From assembly GCA_027924645.1 (NCBI GenBank), contig BSBN01000047.1, positions 1,984,001 to 2,048,000 of the forward strand: a stretch of DNA of 64,000 bases, written 5' to 3'. Under the pieces are notes generated by a model that had not been told where the DNA came from, made no database searches, and worked only from the letters and a program-made list of their open reading frames with translations. A program made the translations under genes and the position numbers. Positions 1-12,296 of the stretch are shown here, in pieces. This DNA comes from Cunninghamia lanceolata (Eukaryota; Streptophyta; Pinopsida; Cupressales; Cupressaceae). Each line of letters starts with the position of its first letter. The stretch's first letter is position 1.

Positions 1-322
1 AGAGGAAGAGAAACAATAGATCAAGAGAGGAGAAACAAGTGTCTTAGGGACAGTCATGTAGGAGCGTGCCCCCAAGTCACCAACCACAACGCTATGTCCG
101 TAAGACACAACACACAATAATGAAAATAGAGGAGAAGCAATATAGAAGAATGATGATACAAATAGAAGAAGGGTCACAACAAAGGTAGTCTCCCAGTAGC
201 CCTAACCTTATGAGAGTATCAAGGGTCATCCTAGGAGGCCTAAACAACCCATAACACATCATAGGGGAAACACATCACGGAGGTAAAGAGTTAGAAATAC
301 TTCCCTGTAGATAGGCTCATGC

Positions 323-1345
323 TCAAATGTTAGAAGAAAGAGGTAGATAAGATACAATTGCCAAGTCTTTTTCATTATTCTTTTGTTCATTCTTAAACTC
401 TTCTTGGTTTGACTCAATGTTAGGTAGAATGTTTTCTTGTTGGGGTTCATTAGTACACTTATTCACTATCCTCTTAGGAGGTGGAAGAAGCAATTTGTTT
501 CGAGCGATCTCAACATCCATCCTTGAGGAATTTAATGTGAGAGACCTTTCCTCATCCACTAGTGCTACATATTTTGAAGAGCATAGGAATGAGGGGAAGG
601 TAAGGTGTTGTGAGGAGGGGTAGTCAATGTTTTTAAATCCTTAGTGATGTCCAAATGACTTGAATATTCAATCAAAGGAGGGAGATTAAAGGTCTTCTCT
701 TCCTTAGTGATATCCAAGGTGTGTGAACAATCAACTAAAGGAAGAAGGTTGGTGGGATGATCCATAGAGGTTTCATGCACTAGGGTAGGATTTTTGTTTT
801 TGTTAAATGAATGTTCATTATCTATCCATGGAATGTTCTTTGTTAGGGAGCTCCTCATTCACTAATGCTTCATCTTGGCCAAGGAGAGCGGTGGAATGGG
901 AAAGTGGTGGTATGATATTAAGAGATGTGTCAATGAAATCATCCTCTTGCATCGAAGTGTCCTCATGAGTAGGAAAAACTTTGGGAGAGGGATCATTAGG
1001 TGAACCTAAGTTATCATCATATGTTTTAGCAATAGGTGTCATAGTGGAATGTTCCATAAAGTCATCTAAGGCTTCATCTAACATCTTGAGGTCATCACTA
1101 GTATATATATTATTGATCATGAATTTAGTGAGATCATATAATATCAAAGGATATATTCCCATGAGATTTGTGAAGCTATCAAAATCAGATATATAACAAA
1201 GGATTTCAAATGTGGAGCACATAGAGAGATCAACATCATGTATGTATGCTATTTGTTCCAAGACTTGAAGATATGCATGAGTGAATTTAGAGAAATGATC
1301 AATGTCCATGATGTATGCAAAGAGAGCTTCCAAGGAAGTATCCAT
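323..1345 (-). pseudogene. Gag-like protein of the Gypsy family, broken
   Basis: The likely start is the ATG at 1345, aligned with the start of the homologue at 47383. The N-terminal 75 or so residues match that homologue through segments such as VLEQIAYI and YPLILYDLTKF. Downstream the protein is acidic and low in complexity, with an internal repeat (HTLDITKEEKTF followed by HLDITKDLKTL) near 620-740, and ends with a segment, DEERSLTL, that also occurs at 47755. The frame shifts near 850 and again near 560, so it no longer encodes one protein. The domain itself is not one I can name; the gag assignment comes from its position between LTR leader and protease in the other copy. Confidence 0.5.
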
Positions 1346-1479
1346 GATGTATGTTTTCAAATGAATGACAAATCAGATTTTAAATATTTTCAAAACTTAT
1401 GCGAGAACAAGTGCAAAAGTATGTAAGAAAATGACCTAAAATGCTTGATTTTTCAACTTTGTTCAATGCAAAACACTAG

Positions 1480-1800
1480 GAGAAAAGGTGTTGTGAAAAT
1501 TTTCAAGAGGGATAGAAAATAACATGTCTAATAACAATCCAATAGTTTAGAAATATCTTTCACAACACGCTTTTAATGTGCACCTAGAGTGACATCTGAC
1601 AAGTCAAAACCTAGTGAAAATGTGCTAAAATATGCAATTTTTCAATAATTTTTGATGCAAAGGCCTAGTAAAAGGGGTGTTGTAAGGAATTTGAGGATGG
1701 GAAGAAGATGATGACCCTAATAACAACCAATTAGTGCAGTAAAATCCCTTACAACATGTTTGTGATGTGAATCTAGAGAGACGATAAGGCCAAGTCTAGT
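1480..1800 (-). repeat. Leader region with paired TTGTGAAA/TTTCACAA-type motifs
   Basis: Two units are visible. In the first, GTGTTGTGAAAA near 1487 can pair with CTTTCACAACACG near 1558. In the second, GTGTTGTAAGGA near 1675 can pair with CCCTTACAACATG near 1746. The same two arm types recur in the homologous leader at 46580-47256. The region lies between LTR and gag and has no reading frame. Confidence 0.6.
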
Positions 1801-2499
1801 GAAAATGCAAGGTTTTCAAACCCTAGACATGAAATTTTGCAAGAAGACCACTAGGATGCAACACTACTATTATAAATCATTCCTAATGAGTGTTTGAAAA
1901 TGGTAGTAAAATCTGAAACAACATTTTGACTACAAACCCTAGTTAATGCAAAACTCAGTTTTTATGAAAAATGCACAATTTCAAGCATTTTTTGTCAAAT
2001 TAAGCACAAAAATGCGATGAAAGTGACTTCTAAATGATGAATTTATGTAATTTTAAATTAGATCTAATGAAAATGATAGAAATTTAATGAAGTTGAATGC
2101 CAAATAATTCAAACTATGCCAAAATGCAAGCCTTAAATGCTAATTTTTTTTAATTTTTTAATTTTTTCAATATTTTTTGTACTTTTTTGAATGCAATAAG
2201 ATGAATGAATGCAAATCTATAAAACAACACTTAGCAAGGTGCCAAAAATTTCAAAAAAATGGGTTTACCAAAATGTTTTGTAGTGTTTTTTTGTTAAAAG
2301 GGGTTTATGGAAAATCCTCCTTTCACTACAAACATTCCAAGGGCTTATCAACTGAGTTAAATCTCCACTAAACAAGAGCAATCACCTATCAGGTTGAGTT
2401 GCCATTTGGGAAGTTGTGGATTCTTGGATGTGTCAAATAATGTCTCTATATAATGCTCAATTGTACTTAGAAACCCTAATTATGTAAATCAGTAAGAAA

Positions 2500-3533
2500 A
2501 TTATCAAATTATGACAAATCCTTTCAGACTAAAATAAAGGATAGAGATATTTAACTCACTATTTTTTGAAGTTTGGAAGGTGAAGAATTCAAGGACACAG
2601 GGACTTGCGCCCAAGTCCAAGGTACCTGTTTCTTTGAGGAATCTTGATCTCTTTCCAACATGGATATGCACTAGAACTTTCGTTTCTAGGAATTCAACTA
2701 TGGAGGACACAGGGACTAGTGCTCTAGTCCAGGAAAAGCTCCAGTGTCCTGCTTCTTTCCAGATCTTAAATCCTCAATGTCTACCACTCCTTCCTGCAAC
2801 TCCACTCCACAAAACTCGACACCTGTAACCTGCAATCACAAGGAGTGTGGGAGGGGGTTGTGGTGTTTAGAGGCTTGCCTCAGTCAATTCCTAGAGAAAC
2901 ATTCAAGTCTTCCAAACACTGTTGTCAGATGAGAGTGTGTATCTCGGTGGGATAGAGGCAAAAATCCAAATGATAAATGATTGAAAACATAATAGATATC
3001 ATATTGTAGTGAAGATCTCATGGAAAGAAGATGCTTTTCATGCCATGAGGAGATGGATGTCAAATCTACAAACACAAACACAATAACAATGCTCTGCTCC
3101 ACCACACATTGAATATTTTGAATGCTCTAATCACAAGTATGCATAAAGTTGTCCAATTTCCATCTAATGTCCATCTAGTTTGTAAATGAAACCTAATCAT
3201 GCTTATATATGCAACTACAAAGATTCCCACTAAGAATTTCATAATTCAAACTTTAGATGTCGACATAGGACCTAATTAACAATCATAAAACCAAGATTTG
3301 AAATTAGGGTAGACCCAAAATAGGGTTGGACTAGGGCACTAGTACCCAAGTCCACCCTTCCATTTTTGCTTAGGATTCATTAAAGTGCAGCCCCCTAGGT
3401 CCTATTTGTCACAAGACCCAAGGGTTTTCTCATCGGGAGTCAGAAATAACATGCAAGATGCTCTAAATGCAATTACAGGACCCGGGAGCTAAACCTTAAG
3501 AGGGAAAAGCCCCCAAGGGAACATTTTCCAACA
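2500..3533 (-). repeat. 5' LTR of copy 1, degraded
   Basis: It matches the LTRs at 44650-45885 and 57785-59023 in reverse orientation. Shared blocks include the start that reads TGTTGGAAAATGT on the minus strand, the stretch about gold-standard 'acttgggtgc' phrases, and the tail region near 2740-2900. The inner boundary is blurred: similarity fades below about 2500 and the expected CTAAACA terminus is not found. The right edge at 3533 is sharp. Confidence 0.7.
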
Positions 3534-4720
3534 TAACACATAACTCAATGTGTAATACAAGATGGAAAATATACCAAACCAAGAGCTCATCAAGCTCCCA
3601 AGTGATCTTCCAAATAGAGACCAATGGGAAATGTTACCCACTTCCCAACTATATTATCATCATTAAGTGCAATAGTTGTGTGTGCCACTCTAGGAAACCC
3701 TAAGCTACAAAGAGAGATCATGGATACACTTCTAGCTTAACAAAATGAATGCTTTCTAAGTCCACTTCAAGCATATTTAAACAAGTCATATACCTATCCC
3801 AATTAATATGGGAGCTTGGCCAAACAAGGAATTTATATGAAGAAATTGCATTCTTTAAAAAAATACCTCTTTTTTATGCAAGCATTCCCATGGAGATCCT
3901 TGAGGTAGAAATCAATTCCAAGAAAGAACACATGCATAGCAATCCAATCCACAAGAAAATTCCTTCCAATCTTCATTTTCACAATCCAAGCACCCACACA
4001 AACAAGAGGGCGAAAAGAGAGAGAGAAGGACAAAGCAAAAAGAAGAATGAATTGATAAAACCCTTCCTTTTCCCCTTTTCACTCCAAAAATCCATAAACC
4101 CCATTTCACTTTCTTTTCCATTTGAGACTAACATACTAATTTGAAAGAGGATAATTTAGAATTAGATATTTTTCATTTTGATATTTCACTAATCATTTAA
4201 ATCTAGTGCATTTGCAAAATTATCTTTTTAATGGCTCACATTTTAATTTATCAAATTAAATAATGCATATAGGAATTTCCTTTAAATGGATAACATAGTA
4301 ATTTATCAAATTAGCTAATGCTAGTTATTTCTCAAATTAACTAATACATTTTATTAAAACAATTTATTTTAGCTTATAGTATTTTCTAAATATTTACAAA
4401 ATATTAAAATGCATAAGACCTTTTCACAAAGACAATTAAACAACTAACTTTTTGACTAAGCATTTAGGATTATTCTACAAACACTCCACAACAAGCATCT
4501 CAAAAATTTGATAAAGTACAAGTGAACTCAAGTTAAATAAATACACACACACAAAAGAAGGTAACTGTTCTATATGAAAAAGAGAATGAAAAAGACTAGC
4601 ATGCACACTAGATTAAACCCCCTTCCACAATAACATTCAAGGACAAAATTGAGCCAAATCACTACCAAATGGAGGTGGACTTAGCTACAACTCTTGTACT
4701 CAAGAGTGTTATGGAAAGAT
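3534..4720. other. Non-coding stretch outside the LTR, containing the first copy of a direct repeat
   Basis: No gene is supported. The stretch from 4140 to 4680 is AT-rich. The repeat at 3752-4046 is described separately. Apparent reading frames here do not resemble any protein I know. Confidence 0.5.
3752..4046. repeat. Direct repeat, copy A
   Basis: About 295 bases match 6152-6460 in the same orientation, including the phrase ggaatttatatgaagaaatt and the purine-rich agagagagaaggacaaagc. Copy B has an extra block of about 17 bases near 6337. The two copies bracket about 2.1 kb that contains a truncated Copia LTR. Either a segmental duplication or an older repeat family could explain it. Confidence 0.75.
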
Positions 4721-6085
4721 TGTTGCAAGTATGTGCTTATCAATGTTGTCATCGATATCAACATATCTGTGTTGTCATTGGTGTCAACTGTGCTCTTGTT
4801 TTGGTGCTTGCTTGTGTTGAGATAATTGCTTTGTATTGGCTCATATAAGTGTTGAAGATAATGAGAAAGTGTTCCTGATACTGAGTTTCCAAGTGCTTTT
4901 GAGAAAATTTGCTTTCCTAGTGGAAACAATGTGTTGCAGAATATCTTGGCTTATAGAAGAATAGTGATGTGTTTTACTCCACATATCTTGTAGATTGAAT
5001 ATCTTTGTCTGTGGTTTAGAAGTTATGTTAAAGGATGTCTTTAGTTGCTATGTTTCAAGTTTGAGCCTCAAGTATGAAGATTTGAGCAAGTTTGATCCCC
5101 AGAGTAAAAATTGTTTTTCTGTGCATTTAGTGGTGACAAGGAGAATGTATTTCGCTCCGCATTTCTCCACATCTAAGTTTTATAGTCTGCAGTTCTGGAA
5201 TCAAGTTTGTAATGATGTTGTGTGCCTTCAGTTCAAATGATTCATGATTTGGTGATCCACAAGCAACCTTTTCTTTATGACAGTGGTCGGCAGTGATGTT
5301 CAAGTGCTCCACTTTGAAGAATCTTATGGATAAAGTGTTTAGAGGTTGTGCGGATGTTCTTGGTGATTGTAACATGCTTGTGGATGTCTCTTGATCGTGT
5401 TCCTGCCTTTTGATTGGTCCACAAAGAGTAATCTGGATCATGCATGAAGCGTGTTCTTAAAGGTCTTAGTGTTAACACCAGTTTTAGCCAACTTGGTTGT
5501 TTTCACTACTTGTGATTATGTTTTAGAGTTTGCAAGCATGTTGTTGCGTGGAAGATTGCATTTGAGTCCCAGCTAAGGTGTGGTTTGGTCTGCATTCATT
5601 TATCTTCTTCATAAATTTATTTAGGTCCAGACCTATTCTAATGTATGTGTGTTTGCCGACCTTGGAGAATGTTCCAATGGTTGATGATTGTAATACTGAC
5701 CTTGATGATCATTCCAAGGTTGATGAATTGTATAAATACTTGTAATAAAGTTGTGAAAATGAATCCAAGTACGAAGATGCAAATATAAGTGTGAAGTGAA
5801 AAAGCAGAGCATAGCAGAGGATGGTTATTGTGCTTCAATGGAACTGAACTTTGGCATAATGTAGATGCTGCTATCTCAGTTCACCAAATCTGGTAGTGAA
5901 CCACCCACCGGCAGTGAGCCACCCCATTGGCAGTGAGCCTCTTCTTGTAGTGAGCATTTTGGGTAGTGAGCCCTAAGGCAGCAAGCCTCTGATTTTTGGT
6001 ATTGTTATTACATATTATATTGTGAGCTAACACTCACCGTGGTTTTTCCCTTATTGGGTTTTCCACGTAAAAATAAATTCCAAAA
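4721..6085 (+). repeat. Truncated Copia-type LTR
   Basis: It starts with TGTTGCAAGTATGTGC, like the LTR at 16375, preceded by a weak purine tract. It shares with the other LTRs here the phrases about 'gtagtgagcc', the 'gtgagctaacactcaccg' block, and the GTGG...CCAC hairpin motif at 6039-6066. It stops just after that motif, so the C-rich tail and CA terminus are lost. No internal domain follows. It is probably a solo LTR or the 3' LTR of a deleted element. Confidence 0.6.
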
Positions 6086-6151
6086 ATAATATGGAGCTAC
6101 AAATAAAGATTTGAAATCTACAATTTTGACAAAAGATTAAAAAAACAAATT

Positions 6152-6460
6152 CTTTCTAAATCCACTTCAAGCATATTCAAGCAAGTAATATACCTATCCC
6201 CATTGATATGGGAGCATGGACAAACAAGGAATTTATATGAAGAAATTGCATTCTTTAAAAAAAACCTCTTTTTATGCAAGCATTCCCATGGAGATCCTTG
6301 AGGTAGAAATCAATTCCAAGAAAGAACACATGCATATAAATCCTATCTTCAAGCAATCCAATCCACAAGAAAATCCCTTCCAATCTTCATTTTCTCAATC
6401 CAAGCATCCACACACATAAGAGGGAAAAAAGAGAGAGAGAAGGACAAAGCAAAAAGAAGC
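6152..6460. repeat. Direct repeat, copy B
   Basis: Second copy of the 3752-4046 repeat, with scattered substitutions and one extra 17-base block. It lies just to the right of the truncated LTR. Confidence 0.75.
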
Positions 6461-7686
6461 ATAAACAGTTACCCTAAGGTGGTGTATTTAAGGACTAAAC
6501 CTAATGTATTTAAATGATATAGGATTATCATAGAAGCATTCATATGAGATCATCATAGAGCATCATGATTGAATCATCTACTTGTATCAACATCCTAGGC
6601 ATATTGCATGCTTGCTTTTGTCTTCGATCTTTGTTCATGGCCATTAAATCAGTTCACTTAGGGGGTTTTGCTAGATGATAATAAATCCTTGCCTAGCAAG
6701 TTCCCAAACAATGTCTCTCAACACCACTCCACTTCAGACACATGTACAATGAGCCGAAGTACATTTGTTGTAGTAGCCAATTCATTCACAATTCACTTCT
6801 ATGGGTCCAGGGCCATTCCTCATGCCATATCAATTTCGCATGCACGAAGATCAATTTTGTAGGCATGGATCTAAACAATAGTGAAAAACAATCATTCTAC
6901 AAGTTGTAAAACATTCGCTTTGAGAAGATCCTTATTTTCCAGCATATTGGGAAGTCAATTCCAAGCATCTTTAACAACACATTCTATCATCAAAATTTAA
7001 ACTAAATACCTAATTTTATTATTTTAATTCTACATTTATTACAAAATTTATTGTCTTGTCAATTACTAGTCCAACTTCAAATCCTAAAGTTTTATTATTC
7101 AATTATTAGCTCTAAGTTCAATTGTAAATTATTTATTTTCATTACAACACCCAATAAATCTCATTTTGGAAGAGACACACTGAACATTGGTCCATTTGTG
7201 ACTTAACATTCCACACATAGATTCAGTTTGAAAATATAACTAATTAATACTTTAAAAAAATGCATGCAGGTAGGTTTACATAATTCCTCCTCAAAACAGG
7301 AATTGACAGTGCCTGATTTACTAAATTGGTTCTTCTTCTTTCAAGACCGAATTCAAACGAAGTATCATTTGCAATGCTTTATCAGATAAATAGAAGACAC
7401 AACATTACATCAGAATAGAAACTATTACAGTTTTGCAACTTAGTACCTAAACAACTTTGGCATCAGTGTCCACTGTATGTGCAACTATTACCTCTGCCAA
7501 TCTAAATGTTCCCAACAAAAAGGGGAAAACAACTTTCAAAATGATAGACCGCCATTTCCAATTCAAACATGTAAGGAATGATGGAAAACATTTCAGGCAT
7601 AAAACATGAAATTAAAATTAAAAATTAAAAATTAAATAAAAACATACTTGAACAACTGAAGTAATCCTCCAGGATACAAAGTCAAA
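6461..7686. other. Intergenic region and 3' flank of the F-box gene
   Basis: No coding similarity is seen. The part from about 7240 to 7686 lies immediately downstream of the F-box stop codon and may hold its 3' UTR; it is AT-rich but no polyadenylation signal was singled out. Confidence 0.4.
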
Positions 7687-8997
7687 TTAAGGCCACCAAA
7701 CATTGTTAACTTCATAACTATGAAGTGGTAAAGGAGAAGTAGCTTGTTCAAATATGGTCAGCAATTTACCTTCAATGCTTCTCATCACTCTTCCCTCTGT
7801 GTCAACTACAACCAACTTCTTTCGGTACAGGTGTACAAGAATCCACCCACAACTATTAACCACCACTTGTGAATGATTGTAACTCAATCCAACATTAATC
7901 TGTGGATTTCTCTGCCTGCTAAAATCATTGACAACAATTCCCTGGTTCAGTCCAAATTCTTCATATAGGCTCTTTGAGAATACCTCAAATTCTAACCAGC
8001 TATACCCTTTTCCCTTCACATCTTCATTCAACTTCCATAAGGAGAGATCCTTATTATCCACCAAAATCACATTGCCATCATACCCAGTTAACTTCCCATA
8101 ACAAAAGTGTTCAGGTTGATTAATAACATCCCAGCTCCTCTCTGCTACATTAAATACTGCAACATCAAGCCTAAGCATGGATCCAACTACAGTTTGATTA
8201 ATCCAATAAAACCTTCCCCTGGAATACACCCCTTCCCCTGTAGGGCAAAGTGATATGGGTGTATTCATTTCCAATTTGGTCCATGAATCAGTTTCTGAGT
8301 CATACATCTCCATAACCACAGTGTTTTGGTTTTCATGTCCCCTATTTTCCCCTGTGATTAAGATAAATGTCCTTGTGAAGGAATCAAAAGCTAAACCAAT
8401 GAAATCTTGTCTTGATCTAAGTTCAACAAGAGGGGGCAGCATTTTCCATGTCCTGGTAACAGGATTACATATGTAAAATAAAGAGGGTGCTTCTGGGGCT
8501 CCCTTGTCATAACAAGAATAACAGAGGAGACTCTTGCAACTAGTCACCACACTGCCATTAAGAGTTCCCAAAAAATCTATTGAGAGCCTGTACATACGAG
8601 AAGTGGGTGCTGACAGAAGTAGATATAAATCATTCAGCACAGAGTTCTTCATATGGGCGAAACTTAGGCCTCCTATGAGAAATGCAGGGGAAGAGTTACC
8701 AGGACTGACAACAGATGAAATCCTTTTGAAGTTATTAGCTGGTGGTGAAAGAAGAAACTTCCATCCTTTACAAACAACTCTGAATTTTCCAATGACAAGG
8801 GTTGGCAGCTTAGCCAAAATCAACAGTAACAACTCTTGTGGAAGCCTGCTCCATATCTTATCATCCATCTCCATATTCTCCTCTTCAATTGCAGGTTTCT
8901 TCTTCAACTCTAACTCCAATACCAGTTTTAATGAAGCCATATAGTCTGAAAATAACTTGTGGGCAGCATAAGAACTTATAATAGCCTCCTTAGACAT
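7687..8997 (-). CDS. F-box/kelch-repeat-like protein
   Basis: This is an intact, intronless frame of 436 codons from the ATG at 8997; the frame extends 15 codons further upstream only from a TTG. Alternative ATGs at 8940 (417 aa) and 8874 would still keep the F-box. The F-box spans roughly residues 48-90 (IWSRLPQELLLLILAKLP, then FRVVCKGWKFLL). The C-terminal part has kelch/FBA-like strands: NPVTRTWKMLPPL near residue 178, YDSETDSWTKLEM near 232, GRFYWIN near 261 and FNVAERSWDVI near 282. Members of this plant family bind SKP1 through the F-box and select proteins for ubiquitination by an SCF ligase; the substrate cannot be told. It is the only apparently functional host gene, surrounded by repeats. 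The closest named family is plant F-box/kelch proteins of the At5g15710 kind, which is family-level recognition only. Confidence 0.88.
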   Translation of the reverse strand: MSKEAIISSYAAHKLFSDYMASLKLVLELELKKKPAIEEENMEMDDKIWSRLPQELLLLILAKLPTLVIGKFRVVCKGWKFLLSPPANNFKRISSVVSPGNSSPAFLIGGLSFAHMKNSVLNDLYLLLSAPTSRMYRLSIDFLGTLNGSVVTSCKSLLCYSCYDKGAPEAPSLFYICNPVTRTWKMLPPLVELRSRQDFIGLAFDSFTRTFILITGENRGHENQNTVVMEMYDSETDSWTKLEMNTPISLCPTGEGVYSRGRFYWINQTVVGSMLRLDVAVFNVAERSWDVINQPEHFCYGKLTGYDGNVILVDNKDLSLWKLNEDVKGKGYSWLEFEVFSKSLYEEFGLNQGIVVNDFSRQRNPQINVGLSYNHSQVVVNSCGWILVHLYRKKLVVVDTEGRVMRSIEGKLLTIFEQATSPLPLHSYEVNNVWWP

Positions 8998-11034
8998 ACT
9001 GTTATTAGCCAATGCAGGTATAATGGACTTTTCATAAATCAAATCTTACACAACAATTGCATTTAAGCAGAAATCTTCAAAGCATGTACGAAGGTAACAT
9101 GGATTTATGTTGGAACAAGAAATTCTTCTCCATTGGGTTGTAGATGCCATGTGGCTTAAAAATTATATTATCATATTCTCCTGTCCAATCTATTAGAGTA
9201 AAATACTTCTTGTCGATTACAGATGAGTTTTTTTATTATAGAAAATCACGTTGATTGATGCTTAGATCAGATTCATGGGCTTAGAACTGATCTGGCTGAT
9301 TGTCGCTTTCTGATTTAGTGCCTCCTTCTATAAATAATATTGATTTTTAAATTATGAGGATTGATGTCTCCTTTTGTAAGTATCTGATCTGAGTTGATTC
9401 TAGATTGACCTGTTTATAGCTTCTCTATTGCTATTTAAGACTCTTCACCGACTCATAGAGAGAGTGCTGATTTTTAATGGTTAATATAATGCTAAGCAAT
9501 TGTAATAATGACATATTTTTAGTTTGGGTGGTCTTAAAAGTAGATACTAAACTCGTCTAGGTTGAACTTTCCAACTCATAACCAGGAAAGATATGCTTAA
9601 ACAAATAATTAAATGTCAAGAAGTTAGGTTGATAGGTAGACATTATTTGTCAAAAAAATTAGTTGACAGGTTGATAGGTTTTGAAGACGATGGAGATTTG
9701 TGGGGATTAAATATATTATGTTTATATTATTTTTGTATAGGGTTATTGTCATGGGGAAATGTGTAGACGTATGTTAGTTTTTATTTAGTTTTGGGTTAAT
9801 TTTGATAAAATGATTTAATATAATTATATATTAACAAATGACATATTTTTGTGTAAAGTTGGGCTCATTTTCATATATTGTTATTCATTTCTATTTATAC
9901 ATTCGTTCACACTTAGTTCCATCTTATTCATAATCACACATATTTGACATTTATTATACAACATATTATTGTCCCCTACTCCCCCCTCATGTCTAGACAT
10001 TTATTCCCTACCTAGATATTATTGTTTCCATGCCTCGAGTTAATTCCACAAGTGTAGGATTGATCCTGCTTCCACATATCTAACCCTCAAATTTTCAAAA
10101 TTCAAATTCAAATTTTGCCCAACTCCCATTCCTTTCTTTCCCACCATGAACTAACTTGGTACATGTTTAGTATGATTTATTATTATGTACTTGTATTTAA
10201 AGACACTCAATGTGCATTTATTTTATCATCTTCTCACATCCACATGCATTATTGATTATCATTCACGTTAAAGGAGAAAAGCACGTTAGAACACTTCAAT
10301 TGGAGCACTAAAATGAATCTGAATTTGCATCATCATTATAGAGCATTTGCATCTCTAAAGATTGTTGTCCTCTATCATTTCCAAAACTGTAAAAACCAAT
10401 TCTATCTAGGAGGTTAACCCAAGAGAACATGGCCCTTGCAATTTGGCAATCTCCCCTAGCTATTTCTAAACAGTGTCGGTCCTTGGAAATCAAAGAAAGG
10501 AAACAAAATAGAAAGTAGACATATACAATCAACTAGATTAGATCTAGGGGTTACAACACAAATTCGTGCCTGTAGAATCAACCTAAATCCCTAGATTCCA
10601 TCCACAACAAAGTTGCATGACTATTTTAATTTTGAGGCAAATTATAGACAAAGAGGAATTGTTTTCTATCCCAAGATAGGTAGAATTCAATGTGACATCA
10701 AAGTTATTTCTTCTCCATCATTTTAAATCTAAGCACCTTCATCTCTTTGCCTTTAATTTTCTAGCTTAGTATTTAATTATTCATTATCACTCCCACAATT
10801 GTCATTTAATTAGTATAATCTTACTAGATTAGCCTAGATTATGCTTAGGGAAAGATTATTTTTATTTAGATTTTTGGTGAACTCGTACATGCTTACATCC
10901 CTTATGGTTTGACCTTAGGGCTATGTGATCATTGATTTTAGGACATTTTAGATCTAATATCACTTAGATTTTATTACACTTTTTTAGATTTCCTAGCATT
11001 TAATTTACATATGCTTATTTACTTTGATTAAGGT
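8998..11034. other. Upstream flank of the F-box gene and AT-rich intergenic DNA
   Basis: The first few hundred bases should contain the F-box promoter and 5' UTR, but no element was assigned with confidence. The rest is AT-rich with no coding similarity. Confidence 0.4.
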
Positions 11035-11901
11035 TTGGGTATACATAGTGGTTTATCTCTCTTCCCACCCTCCCAAACTAGGATATTTTATCATTATAGC
11101 TCCTTTAGATATTGCCCCTTGGTTGATTTGCATACATTTATCTCAAATTTTGACATGTTCCTATCTTTCATATCACATGACACATCCACCCTTGATACAC
11201 TCATGATTTTCTATACTTTAGATGCAAATGTCTTTTCTATAGAGGTGTTGTTTTACCATGCATTATGTTTGTTATCTTTAATCAAATTAGGTGGTTCTTA
11301 TCCTCTTCTATTAGAGACACTTATATCATTTATCCATACACTCCATGATAATCATATGCCTTGTTATAATGAAGTGCATCTACCAAGAAAGGATCTATCA
11401 TGTGATGCATCCACTATGATGACCATCAATGATATCAGGCATGTTCCATCTATGCATGACATTAGGATACCCTTTGATGGTAAATCTCTCACATGTCATG
11501 ATAGTCATAGTCCATAAATTCACATACTCTAGATGAATTACTTGCTTATATATATGATGATTATAGTGATGAGGTATTATTTTGCTACATTTCATGTTAA
11601 ATCTATGGATGCTTGTGACAATACTTCTTATAGTCTTACCCTAAATGATGATAGTTTATACCTTGATGAAAATTTATTACCTTGTCATGTGTCCTTCATT
11701 GATACTTCATTGCCTTATCCTACATTGCATTATGATATTATGAGCCTTAATGAAGAACTTTTACATGATGATTATGATGGCTCTACGGATGCTTCTTTAT
11801 ATGTGAAGTCTTTTTTACTTGTTAATTTTGAATGTTTAGATGATGATGTTTTGTTAATTAGTGAATTTAGATTATACTTGAGTATTGGATATTTGAAATG
11901 A
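11035..11901 (+). pseudogene. Diverged gag-like remnant
   Basis: Two frames (11035-11517 and 11533-11901) encode acidic, Asp/His/Ser-rich protein. The first aligns weakly with the gag N-terminal domain at 1345 and 47383: a HTFISNF segment, then a SYPLLLETLISFI segment where the others have YPLILYDLTKF or YPLILEDLTKF. A FIDTSL motif in the second frame also occurs in the 818-1345 protein. This suggests a third, more distant member of the same element family. The similarity is low and was judged by eye. Confidence 0.35.
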
Positions 11902-12296
11902 TTTGATATATCTTGTTTTCTTTACACTTCTTTTATGAATTTAGCTCATGATTTCATTACATGAGGCCCCTGATTCACATGATTATCATCTTGTGAGGCA
12001 TATTCATCAAAGATTATGAGGATGCCAAGATGTTAATTACCACCACCAATTATGCCAACCAATGCACTTAATTTTCCTCTTGCACCTTAACTATCATCTA
12101 AACAACCTAAGGATTTGATATTATTTGATAGTTGCAAAATGCCCAAGACAAAATATCTCTATGGGGCTTAGTATGTAGATCACCCTTTTATAAATATATA
12201 ATGCAAAAATTCTAAACTGGGTTTGACATTACTCCATAATTAGTAACATATTTATAGAGTCTATTGGCCAAAAGGAACTTCATGTTGTATCATTTT
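11902..12296. other. Unassigned sequence
   Basis: No coding or repeat feature is recognised. It may be the 3' internal part of the element whose gag lies just upstream. Confidence 0.3.

Larger units (their letters stand above)
1..3533 (-). mobile_element. Non-autonomous Gypsy-type LTR element, 5' portion (copy 1), truncated by window start
   Basis: This is an inverted copy of the family seen intact at 44650-59023. From right to left it has an LTR (ending at 3533), a non-coding leader with paired motifs, a gag-like reading region, and a conserved post-gag stretch at 1-322 that matches 49264-49620 nearly base for base. The protease and G-patch region present in the other copy (about 47860-49265) is missing here, so the junction near 323-370 marks an internal deletion, or the other copy gained that part. 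The 3' half and 3' LTR lie outside the window. Assignment to Gypsy rests on the other copy's protease. Confidence 0.75.

Noticed and set aside
10308..10532. Small open frame on the minus strand upstream of the gag-like remnant
   Set aside because: Short, no recognisable domain, no support from neighbours or a homologous copy.
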